Of a stretch of 64,000 nt of DNA, positions 50,423-58,450 are shown piece after piece. The first letter of the stretch is position 1, and every line of letters begins with the position of its first letter. This DNA is from Treponema sp. (GTDB lineage Bacteria; Spirochaetota; Spirochaetia; Treponematales; Treponemataceae). The notes beneath the pieces were generated by a model. That model saw only the letters and a program-made list of their open reading frames with translations, was not told where the DNA came from and searched no databases. The position numbers and the translations under genes are program-made. The DNA is taken from positions 1-64,000 of the forward strand of contig JAFSJW010000017.1 of assembly GCA_017449265.1 (NCBI GenBank). Direction: 5' to 3'.

Positions 50423-52074
50423 ATGAGAAAATCATTTGTAAAGTGGGGGGGGTATTTAGTATAGTATCTCTCCTCATATCCTTCCTTTTTGCCTCATGCT
50501 CTGGCGGAACGGACTATGTAGGCGCAGGCTCGTCATCAGGCGGAAGCGGAGACTACAAAATCACAATTTCTACAGAGACAAAAACGGGCGGAACTGTGAC
50601 AGCGGACAAGGAAAACGCGGCGGAGGGCGACATTGTGACGCTCACTGTGACCCCAGAGCCTGGCTATGAGCTTGACACGCTCACGGTAAAGGATGCCGAC
50701 GGAAAGGCGGTGGCGGTGAGCCGCGTGGACGGCACTGCGGGCGATGTGCTTCTTATGGAGGCTCCCGTTGCCGGCAGCACTGTCACGGTGGCGGTGGTAC
50801 GCTACTCGTTCAAGATGCCCAAGACAAATGTGACCGTCTCGGCTACATTCAAGAAGTCGGGGACGGAGAAAGAGAAGGAGCCAGAGGCTGGTGGCGATAC
50901 TTATTCAGTCACTATCGGCGACATGGAGAACGGAAACGTAGAGGCCGACAAGACAAGCTCCGTCGAAAAGGGAGTCACGGTCACGCTCACGGTAAGCCCG
51001 AACCCGAGCTACAAGCTTGACGCTCTCACCATAAAGGATGCAAGCAACAACCCAGTCGAAAAGAATGAGGTGACGGCTGGCACGAGCTACACATTCTCCA
51101 TGCCAGGGAGCAATGTTACTGTCAGCGCGACATTCGTTCAGCTGTATACGATAACCGTTCCTGCGGCGACCACGCACGGTACGGTCACGGCGAAAGTGGG
51201 CGGGGTTGCGGCGGCGCAGGCGGCATCTGGTGAGACGGTAACACTCACCGTAACGCCAGTGACAGGGGCGAAGCTTGAGTCTCTCTCCGTGAAGGACGCT
51301 TCCGCCGCAGCCGTCTCCACTACGGAAGTTACGGCAGGAGAAACATACACATTCACGATGCCTTCATCGAACACGACGATAGGCGCGGGCTGGGAGGCAG
51401 TAACCAAGGATTCAATAACGGCTGTCGGCGATGTTGTTCTTTCCACAGGAAAATATATTGCCACGGAGAACACAGCCCACATGAGCGATGCACAGAAAGC
51501 TGCGGCAGTCGCGGTGATTTTTGACGCTGCTGGCAGAAAGGGCGTGGGACTCAAGCAGGGAACGAGCAAGGCATGGGCAATCACTACCGCTAACGGCTAT
51601 GGCAAAAACATAACGACGATTGCCGTCTCAAAAACAGGCGGAAGCAATGCCAGTGATGCGACATTCAGCGATGAGTCGAGCGGGAGCGGAAACTGGGATA
51701 AGCTGAAAAATTTCCTTGCGGACGGAGCGAACGGAACGAGTGATGACACTGGAACGGCAGGAAACTACCCCGCATGGGAATGGGTGAACGCATACAGCAC
51801 ATACGCTACGAACCTCGGAACGACTTATGCGAGCGGCTGGTACATGCCTAGCATAAAGGAGCTTTGTGACCTGTACAAGGTAGCGGCTACTGTTAATACA
51901 AGTATAAGTAATACTGGTGGTACACAAATGTCTACTAGTTGGTATTGGTCGTCCAGTCAGCACGCATCCAACTACAACAGCTTCGCGTGGGACGTCGATT
52001 TTGGGTCGGGCAATCTCGACTACGACCCCAAGGACATTACGGAATCGGTCTGCGCTGTTGTCCGAGCTTTTTAG
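50423..52074 (+). CDS. Repeat lipoprotein with poly-G frameshift; candidate hypervariable C-type-lectin end
   Basis: The ATG at 50423 has a strong AGGAG site, but its frame stops after 13 codons because of a run of eight G (50445-50452). Adding one G joins it to the long frame and yields a 550-residue lipoprotein with signal peptide and lipobox FASC. The body has three repeats of divergent InlB/bacterial-Ig-like type (about 50551-50855, 50900-51138, 51142-51393), each closing with Y-F-M-P-N-V-T-like strands, then a DUF1566-like C-terminal domain (GWYMPSIKELCDLYK, STSWYWSSSQ, CAVVRAF). The final 37 codons differ sharply in codon use from those before. It is flanked by twin-hairpin elements. 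As sequenced it is out of frame: phase-off state or sequence error. Confidence 0.8.
50445..50452 (+). repeat. Poly-G tract (8 G) splitting lipoprotein start from its frame
   Basis: Eight G lie eight codons after the start. Nine would restore the frame to the signal peptide; eight gives a stop (TAG at 50462-50464). Confidence 0.95.
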
Positions 52075-52096
52075 CTATTTATCCATTCAACTATTC

Positions 52097-52146
52097 GCAC
52101 CTTCGCTTTGCGAAGGTGGCCACCATGCGGCTTTGCCGTATGGTGC
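52097..52146. repeat. Twin-hairpin element (copy 2, 50 bp)
   Basis: Stems CACCTTCGC/GCGAAGGTG and CACCATGCGGC/GCCGTATGGTG (one G-T pair) have TTT loops, are joined by GC and bracketed by G and C. It starts 23 bases after the lipoprotein stop. Confidence 0.85.
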
Positions 52147-52205
52147 AGCTATTTAGTAGATAAAATACAAGAACCTTTTGTCAAGAATACTTCGGACAAC
52201 GATTC

Positions 52206-52237
52206 TTTTTTTCCGTCCCTTTGGGACGGAAAAAAAA
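52206..52237. terminator. Bidirectional terminator
   Basis: A CCGTCCC/GGGACGG stem flanked by T and A runs, between the convergent lipoprotein and zinc-ribbon genes. Confidence 0.9.
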
Positions 52238-52253
52238 GCGGCGCACTGCGCAG

Positions 52254-52285
52254 AAAAAAAACGCCCTCGACGGGCGTTTTTTTTT
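52254..52285. terminator. Second bidirectional terminator
   Basis: ACGCCC/GGGCGT with A and T runs on either side; it mainly serves the reverse-strand zinc-ribbon gene stop at 52298. Confidence 0.9.
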
Positions 52286-52297
52286 GCAAAAGCCGTA

Positions 52298-52672
52298 TCA
52301 CATATCAAGAAGGTATTTTAGCCCGCCTCCGACTATGCCGAAGAACAAGAGGAGAAGAACGCCGTACACCCAGCTTGGGAGCGAGCCGTCGCTTTTGTCG
52401 GAGGGATTTCTTTTTTCAATCTCAGAAAGAAGTTTTTTCTTTGCGCTTCGTGAAACTTTTGTTTTCTCAGGGGCTTTTACAGCTCCTTCCCTGCCTACGG
52501 CATATCCGCAGTTGGGGCAGCCGTTCTTGAATTTTTCGTTAGAGCCTGTCGTTCCGCAGACAGGGCAGCGCACAGAGGCAAAGAATTTGCCGCATTTTTT
52601 GCAGAATTTTGCGTTTGCAGGAACTTCCGCTCCGCAGCTTTCACAGAAATATTTTGCGTTCGGCGTTTTCAT
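52298..52672 (-). CDS. Zinc-ribbon membrane protein
   Basis: A 124-residue protein with two N-terminal zinc ribbons: CESCG...CKKCG (residues 10-28) and CPVCG...CPNCG (36-56). A charged linker follows and one transmembrane helix lies near residues 102-120. Such ribbon-plus-helix proteins are common in bacteria and of unknown function; they may anchor complexes at the membrane. It overlaps the upstream gene by four bases, so it is translated with it. Confidence 0.83.
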   Translation of the reverse strand: MKTPNAKYFCESCGAEVPANAKFCKKCGKFFASVRCPVCGTTGSNEKFKNGCPNCGYAVGREGAVKAPEKTKVSRSAKKKLLSEIEKRNPSDKSDGSLPSWVYGVLLLLFFGIVGGGLKYLLDM

Positions 52673-53337
52673 CTCTTCGTAATCTTTAGAACGAGTTTTT
52701 CTTCGTCGTTGAAAATGACTGTCGCGCGTACAGGCTCTATCTTGTCGCTTGCTTTAAGAGTCGCGCTATCAATCCGAGTTCCTTTGTCAAGGTTCAAAAT
52801 GAAAGATTCTATATCCGGTTTGAATTCAAGCGTTTCCCCGTCAAAATTCCTTGCCAGCCCGGACACCATGGCAAGTGTGATAGGATTTGTGAACACGAAA
52901 GAGCATGGAATCGTCTGCGGTTTGCCTTCTGATGGCTGGTTTTCTGCTAGTGACATTATATATTCTCCTATTTTTGATGGTATGGTTGCCGCCGCTGGCA
53001 TACCCCCGTCTTCTTGCTCCCAGCTTATTTCAGGGGCATCCTCGTCCTCATCGTCCCCAAACGAGGCGTCATCGATAAAAATCTTGTCCTCAAAAGAACC
53101 TTCTTCTGAGACAATCTCAAATGACTCTGTTTTTGAAACAGGCTCTCCTCGTGTTGTCGTTATTTCTTCGGGAGATTTCTCAAAATCATCATCGGACGAT
53201 TCGATTCTAAAATCGTCCGCATCATCGTCTTCTGAGAAAAACAAGTCGTCCGAGAACATACCGAAAAAGCTGCCTTCTTTTTTATCTGAAGGCTCTGGTT
53301 TAGAAAGCTCTTTCTGGTTCTCGGCGCGGTAAGTCAT
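52669..53337 (-). CDS. Hypothetical acidic protein
   Basis: A 222-residue protein with no signal or membrane segment. Residues 1-120 are highly acidic and probably disordered (SDDLFFSEDDDADDF; DDEDEDAPEISWEQ); residues 125-222 look folded, with IGEYIMSLAENQPSEGKPQT and IPCSFVFTNPITLAM, then beta-rich sequence ending KLVLKITKR. No family is recognised. The start at 53337 directly follows the stop of the upstream secreted protein; a TTG further up would overlap it. It is the middle gene of a three-gene run. Confidence 0.75.
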   Translation of the reverse strand: MTYRAENQKELSKPEPSDKKEGSFFGMFSDDLFFSEDDDADDFRIESSDDDFEKSPEEITTTRGEPVSKTESFEIVSEEGSFEDKIFIDDASFGDDEDEDAPEISWEQEDGGMPAAATIPSKIGEYIMSLAENQPSEGKPQTIPCSFVFTNPITLAMVSGLARNFDGETLEFKPDIESFILNLDKGTRIDSATLKASDKIEPVRATVIFNDEEKLVLKITKR

Positions 53338-53338
53338 A

Positions 53339-54322
53339 TTATTCAGTTCCAAGATTTGTTACTGTGTAATCGTAAATCTGCCAGATTCCGTCACGCTGGC
53401 GAACTTTGTATACGAACCGTTTTTTCTCGCGGAAATTCGGATACTTGAAATATTCTATTACCGAAACAGTTCCGTCGTTCTCGGAGTATGTCGTAGTTTC
53501 AATGTGAAATGACTCTGGAACTGCAACAATATCATACTCGATTCTGTTCTGCATGAGGTCGGTCTTGTAAGATGTGAGCATTCTGCTTCTCTCATCTGCC
53601 GACGCGTTCTCGTATCTTCTTGATATATCCGCGTTCCTGCGCATCATCTGCTCCAAGTCCATGTACAGGAAGTACTGATCCCAGAGTGTTTTCTGGCGGG
53701 CAACGATTGTCTGCTCAACAACTCTGTCAGGTGAGATTGACTCAGGCTTAAGGACCGATGCAGATTCGCTCTCAACTGGAAGCACGGAAGATGATGATGC
53801 AGAAGGAGCAGGCCTGATGTCAAGGTTCAGACGGTTTGAAGTGACTTTGCTTCCGTTCGGATTGTAAAGCTCCGGATAGAAATTCATCTCAAGGTAGTAG
53901 ATTGAAGGTTCATCGAAACTGATATAGTTTTTTACATTCTCAACGAAGGAATATGATTCTCCCGACTCAATCGCTATTTCACGGAAATAGACGATTTTGC
54001 TTGTCGTGCGTTTTTCTGTAAGGGCATTGTTTTTCCTCATGCTTGAATTTTTGATTGTGTAAGCCGAGAAATCAACGCTGAACGCACGGTCATTTGCCAG
54101 TTTGAAGCGAAGCGTGTCCGTTCCGTTGTTCTTGATTGACACATTTACCCAGATAGGATTCTCGTTTGAAGTTCCAGGGTAGTACATTGTTCTGTCATAG
54201 AATTTAATCGAAACGGAGGCTTTTGAAAAATCTCCGGAAATAAGTTCCGAAGAGGCGACTGCCTTCGTGATTGGAAGAAGCATTGAAAATGCCGTTATTA
54301 TTGAAAAAAGAGTACGTTTCAA
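53339..54322 (-). CDS. Hypothetical exported protein
   Basis: A 327-residue protein with a signal peptide (1-24) but no lipobox. Residues 30-175 look like a beta-sandwich (VNVSIKNNGTDTLRFKLANDRAF, YLEMNFYPELYNPNG), a serine-rich linker follows (about 178-205), and a helical-plus-beta C-terminal domain (about 210-327) contains WDQYFLYMDLEQMMRRNADISRRYE. Probably periplasmic or surface-exposed. No family is recognised. First gene of a three-gene reverse-strand operon with the acidic protein and the zinc-ribbon protein. Confidence 0.75.
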   Translation of the reverse strand: MKRTLFSIITAFSMLLPITKAVASSELISGDFSKASVSIKFYDRTMYYPGTSNENPIWVNVSIKNNGTDTLRFKLANDRAFSVDFSAYTIKNSSMRKNNALTEKRTTSKIVYFREIAIESGESYSFVENVKNYISFDEPSIYYLEMNFYPELYNPNGSKVTSNRLNLDIRPAPSASSSSVLPVESESASVLKPESISPDRVVEQTIVARQKTLWDQYFLYMDLEQMMRRNADISRRYENASADERSRMLTSYKTDLMQNRIEYDIVAVPESFHIETTTYSENDGTVSVIEYFKYPNFREKKRFVYKVRQRDGIWQIYDYTVTNLGTE

Positions 54323-54442
54323 AACAGTTTCTCCTTAATGTGAGCAAAATTGAGGTTTGAGGAACTTTAAACCTCAATTTGATTATCGGAGAAAAATGCG
54401 GAAAAATTAGGAAAAAGTAAAGATTTAAAACCTCCTGATAAG

Positions 54443-54481
54443 TAGAGCTGTTAGGAAACAATCGTTTTCCGAACAGCTCTA
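54443..54481. repeat. CTGTTCGG palindrome family, copy E
   Basis: TAGAGCTGTTAGGAAA pairs with TTTTCCGAACAGCTCTA except for one or two positions. It lies between the methyltransferase stop (54484) and the next reverse-strand gene and likely terminates the former. Confidence 0.85.
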
Positions 54482-54483
54482 GT

Positions 54484-55647
54484 TTATTTCGTATGTCTAT
54501 TGCCAGCTGAAATCTTCCAGCAGCGGTGGATTTTTCCGGTCTTAAAATCCTCATCGAGAGTTTTTTCAGTTATGTCCTCTACGATGAGCGGAAATCCGCC
54601 GGCCGTTTCTTTTGGAATAAGCCCGCCGTCGAATTTAAGCCGCTTTGAGTTGGTGGAAAAATAAAGCGTTCCGTGCTCGGTCAGAAGGTTCGCGCATTTT
54701 GTGACAAGTTCCTGCCAGTCGCGGTTTATGTCCAAGGTGTTTCTCGTTGCCTTTGAGTTTGAGAAAGTCGGCGGGTCAAGGATTATGATGTCGTAGCGGT
54801 TCGTTTTTTCTGAGTTGGGAACTTCGGCGAGCTTCTGGTTCAGAAAGCCGGTCACATCTCCGCGCGTAAAGACATATTTTTCATGCTCTTTGCTTCGTGA
54901 TACGCCGGTGTCGAATCCGTTGAGGAAAAAATTCTCCTTTGCCCATTCAATGTATGTGTTGCTCAAATCCACAGACTCCACGCGCCGTGCTTTTCCTTCC
55001 GCCGCATATACGGAGAACGAGCCTGTGTAGCAGAACAAGTTGAGGACGGATTTTCCGGCGCATGATAAGCGGACTTGCGAGCGCAGCGGGCGATGGTCGA
55101 AAAAAAGCCCGGTGTCAAGGTAGTCGCTCAGATTCACCTTGAAAAGCTGGCCTTTCTCCTGAACAGTTCCGCACAGTGAAACGGTATTTTCCAGCTTTTC
55201 GTACTGATTCTCGCCTTTTTGCTTTTTCCTGAGCTTCGTTAGCGCGTGGCTTTCTGGAATTCCGATTGTATGGCATGCGGCGCGCGCCATTTGGGAAAGC
55301 CATTCTTCCTCTGCTTTTTCTTCTTTTTCGTAAGGACGCTCGTACAAGAAAATGTGCAGGTAAGTCCGCGCCAGTTTTCCAGAGATTGCGCCCGCGTCGT
55401 TCGCGCTTATGCGAGATTCTTCGTCGCGCAGGAAAAGCGCGCAATCCGTCTTTGTGCGTATTTCATCAGGCACGAATTCATACAAATCGATTGCGACAGG
55501 AATTTCTGGGATGTCCCGGTCATAGAGCCTGTAGCAAGTGACGCGCTCGCGCCTTGCCCATTTTTTGAGGATTTTATACTTTTTTGCGAGCCTGTTTGAA
55601 AGAAGCTCTGCCTGATATTCGTTCTGCTCTTGTGAATTCTGATTCAT
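54484..55647 (-). CDS. 23S rRNA methyltransferase, RlmK-like (class I SAM)
   Basis: A 387-residue class I methyltransferase. The N-terminal part (FLLSNRLAKKYKILKKWARRERVTCYRLYDRDIPE-like, about 12-45) matches the start of the second half of E. coli RlmL (RlmK), which makes m7G2069 in 23S rRNA. The S-adenosylmethionine site is SVLNLFCYTGSFSVYAAEGKA (about 210), and IILDPPTFSNSK (about 287) is the catalytic motif. No PUA or THUMP domain is present, so it is a free-standing version. Function as RlmK is inferred from similarity of layout. Confidence 0.85.
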   Translation of the reverse strand: MNQNSQEQNEYQAELLSNRLAKKYKILKKWARRERVTCYRLYDRDIPEIPVAIDLYEFVPDEIRTKTDCALFLRDEESRISANDAGAISGKLARTYLHIFLYERPYEKEEKAEEEWLSQMARAACHTIGIPESHALTKLRKKQKGENQYEKLENTVSLCGTVQEKGQLFKVNLSDYLDTGLFFDHRPLRSQVRLSCAGKSVLNLFCYTGSFSVYAAEGKARRVESVDLSNTYIEWAKENFFLNGFDTGVSRSKEHEKYVFTRGDVTGFLNQKLAEVPNSEKTNRYDIIILDPPTFSNSKATRNTLDINRDWQELVTKCANLLTEHGTLYFSTNSKRLKFDGGLIPKETAGGFPLIVEDITEKTLDEDFKTGKIHRCWKISAGNRHTK

Positions 55648-55679
55648 TAGCTCAGTATATCACAAGGAAAGCGCGAAAG

Positions 55680-56957
55680 TCATTCTCTGCCGATGATTTC
55701 CGTGATGAATTCCTTGCGGTAGAATTTTTCGCAGACAAGAGAATCGTCTTTTTCCCGGAATATTTTTATTGAGCAGTCAAAATCCCCGTGACTATGCAAT
55801 CGGTGCTCAAAAAAACGCAGTCCAAGCTCTTTGATTTGTTTTTTCTGAATGACGCTGAAATCAAAACCGTTGGCCAAAAGTGCTTGTGCCTTGTAATCGG
55901 AATTGCTCAAAAGAAGCAGCGTAAGCGAGATGTCGGTCTGATTTTTTATAAGCGAGTCATAATAATTTTGGTATGATTCGTAGTCAGATTTCCATTTCGA
56001 TACGGTGCGCTCGTCGTCATGGGCTTTAAGCCCGCATTTCTCACGAAGATATGAGCCGATTACTGATGTTATTTTTCCTGCCCCCGATATATTAAGGTGA
56101 AAGTCAGTGTCGTACTGGTCAATCTCAAAATCAACATCACTGGACATATCGATAAAATCAACTTTTTCTTCCGCAATGATTTTTTCAAATGCCTTTTTCC
56201 ATGCAATCGTTTTTTCCTGCTCAGAGAAAGGAATGTGCATGAATACGGGAATTATTCCGTTCTCCCTGCAATAGGCGATAATTTTTCTTGCGTATGCGAT
56301 TGCCACAGTTTCCCGCCCGACATACTCAGGGATATACGGAAGGAACGACTGGGGAACGCGGACTCCGATTTTCGGGTCGAATCCTTTGGTCGGAATTTCC
56401 GGAGTTTTGTCAAGGATATAGTCATTGAATACATTGCGGATTTTTTTAAGGCTGAATTCCTGCCAGCGGTTGTGATAAAGCGTAAAGGGAAGGAAAAATT
56501 CAAACCTAGTCTTTTTTGAATCGAAAAGGTCGCAGATTGCCCGCGTTTTTTCCGTAGAGAGCGGAAACTGGTCAAGTATTCCGTGGACGAATACATAATT
56601 CGAGCTGTAGTCAACTTTTATGTCGTCGTAAAGCCCCAGAATGTCTATTACGGCGACTTTTGGCTTAGTTTTTCCTGCTGCGAGCCTGAGCTGCCAGTAG
56701 TCGGCCGGAATCGTGTTGCAGTTCCAGCCCATATTGTAGCTTGTGATTCCGTATTCATTCCATAGCTGCATAGGATTCACGCCGTTAAGGACATGGCTTG
56801 TTCCGAGGAAAAGTACATCGTAATCAGTCTTGTCCTTGAAATATGAGCGGAATTTCGCATATGAATCGTATCGGCGAAGAATTGCGCATACAAAGGAAAA
56901 AGCCAGAATAAAGATGAATACGACGCAAGCTGTTTTGAAAACTCTTTTTATACTCAT
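55680..56957 (-). CDS. SGNH/AlgJ-like acylation partner protein 1
   Basis: A 425-residue protein with one N-terminal membrane helix (7-27). The first extracytoplasmic segment YDVLFLGTSHVLNGVNPMQLW carries the Ser of an SGNH/DHHW-like hydrolase core, and DTDFHLNISGAGKITSVIG (about 290) supplies the Asp/His end. Such proteins pair with MBOAT acyltransferases (as AlgJ/AlgX with AlgI, DltD with DltB) to place acyl groups on extracellular polymers. It starts 12 bases after the MBOAT gene, and a clear paralogue lies on the other side of that gene. Confidence 0.82.
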   Translation of the reverse strand: MSIKRVFKTACVVFIFILAFSFVCAILRRYDSYAKFRSYFKDKTDYDVLFLGTSHVLNGVNPMQLWNEYGITSYNMGWNCNTIPADYWQLRLAAGKTKPKVAVIDILGLYDDIKVDYSSNYVFVHGILDQFPLSTEKTRAICDLFDSKKTRFEFFLPFTLYHNRWQEFSLKKIRNVFNDYILDKTPEIPTKGFDPKIGVRVPQSFLPYIPEYVGRETVAIAYARKIIAYCRENGIIPVFMHIPFSEQEKTIAWKKAFEKIIAEEKVDFIDMSSDVDFEIDQYDTDFHLNISGAGKITSVIGSYLREKCGLKAHDDERTVSKWKSDYESYQNYYDSLIKNQTDISLTLLLLSNSDYKAQALLANGFDFSVIQKKQIKELGLRFFEHRLHSHGDFDCSIKIFREKDDSLVCEKFYRKEFITEIIGRE

Positions 56958-56969
56958 AAAGCTTTTCTC

Positions 56970-58427
56970 CTAGAACTGGAAGTAAATGAACGAAGCTGCG
57001 TCGTAGCCAGTTCCCCAGACACCGAATGTCAGTGTGAACACACAAAGCGCAACAAGAGCGGCTCCCTGAAAAATCCAGTTTTTTGAAAAAATCCAGTTTT
57101 TTATAGAAAAATTCTTGTAGCGCGCAAAGTCCACGGCAAGAATTATGATTAGTGACAGAAGAAGTAGCTTTAGGTCCTCCGTTTCGATGTTGTATTTCTC
57201 CGCGTTGTGCCTGAAAATCGTCAGAGGCTCAAGGTCAAATATGATTTTTTTGAGCAGAAATACGGCGTGGGCGAGCGAGCGGGCGCGGAAAAAAAGCCAT
57301 GTGGCGCAGACGAGCGTGAAAGTCACAAGAATTTGGGCGGCTTTTCCTGCCGCGGAAGTTATTCTTGCCCTGGCGTTTTTCGTAATGTCGTCAATCACTT
57401 GGAACAGTCCGTGCAAAAGCCCCCAGAGCAAAAAGTTAAGCCCCGCGCCGTGCCAGACTCCGCTTACGAGCATGACTGCCAGAATGTTCAGCCGTTTTCG
57501 CATTTTTCCTTTTCTGTTACCTCCGAGCGGAATGTAAACATAGTCCCTGAACCATGCGCTCAGCGAAATGTGCCACCGTCGCCAGAACTCGCTGAATGAG
57601 GAAGAAAAATACGGGGAGGCGAAATTCTGAACAAGATTTATGCCCAGAATTTTGGCACAGCCGCAGGCAATCGTGGAATATCCGCAAAAATCACAGTAAA
57701 TCTGAAAGGCGAAGAAAAAAGTTGCCAGTACAATCTGTATGCCTGTGGCGTTTTCGTTGGCATAGACAAAATCCACGAGTATTGATGCGCGGTCTGCCAC
57801 CACGACTTTCAGGAAAAATCCCCATATCATTGTGAAAAGTCCGCTTTTCAGGTTGGCGAAATCAAAATCGTATGTTGTGCCAAGCTGCCTGAGGAGGTTT
57901 TTGCTTCGTTCAATAGGCCCTGCTACGAGCTGCGGAAAGAATGATACGAAAAGCGCGTACTTGAAAAAATTCTTCTCCGCGCGAATGTCGCCTCTGTAGA
58001 CATCAATCAGGTAGCCGACTGCCTGAAAAGAAAAAAACGATATACCTACAGGAAGGATTATGTCGAATTTCGGTAAGTTCAGTTCTAGTCCGATAATTGA
58101 AAGCGCGTCGTGTAAAAGAGTGATTGTGAAATTCAAGTATTTATAATAGAAGAGAAGTGACAGAATCAGAACGATTGATACCGTAAGCATGATTTTTGTT
58201 TTTCGCATGGCATCTGAGCCTTCTCTTGCCTTCTCAATCAGAATCGAAGCCGAGTATGTTACCGTAGTGCAGAAAAGGAGCAAAAGCGCGTATTTTGGGT
58301 TCCAGCCCATGTAAAAGGCGTAACTTGCGGCGAGAAGGGAAAGGTTCTTGATTTTTTTCGGAAGCAAAAAGTAAAGGAAAACTGTCACTGGAAAAAAAAT
58401 CAGGAATGAAAGCGAATTGAACAACAT
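56970..58427 (-). CDS. MBOAT family O-acyltransferase (AlgI/DltB type)
   Basis: A 485-residue enzyme with about eleven transmembrane segments. SFREFWRRWHISLS-type motif appears as SFSEFWRRWHISLSAWFRDYVYIPLGGN (about 285), and the catalytic His is in SGVWHGAGLNFLLWG (about 320). MBOAT proteins pass acyl groups across the membrane to a partner that transfers them to a polymer outside. It lies between two related SGNH-type genes, all in the same direction with gaps of 12 and 23 bases, so the three form one operon for surface polymer acylation. The polymer is unknown. Confidence 0.93.
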   Translation of the reverse strand: MLFNSLSFLIFFPVTVFLYFLLPKKIKNLSLLAASYAFYMGWNPKYALLLLFCTTVTYSASILIEKAREGSDAMRKTKIMLTVSIVLILSLLFYYKYLNFTITLLHDALSIIGLELNLPKFDIILPVGISFFSFQAVGYLIDVYRGDIRAEKNFFKYALFVSFFPQLVAGPIERSKNLLRQLGTTYDFDFANLKSGLFTMIWGFFLKVVVADRASILVDFVYANENATGIQIVLATFFFAFQIYCDFCGYSTIACGCAKILGINLVQNFASPYFSSSFSEFWRRWHISLSAWFRDYVYIPLGGNRKGKMRKRLNILAVMLVSGVWHGAGLNFLLWGLLHGLFQVIDDITKNARARITSAAGKAAQILVTFTLVCATWLFFRARSLAHAVFLLKKIIFDLEPLTIFRHNAEKYNIETEDLKLLLLSLIIILAVDFARYKNFSIKNWIFSKNWIFQGAALVALCVFTLTFGVWGTGYDAASFIYFQF

Positions 58428-58450
58428 TTTATCTGCGTTTCCTCACTGGT

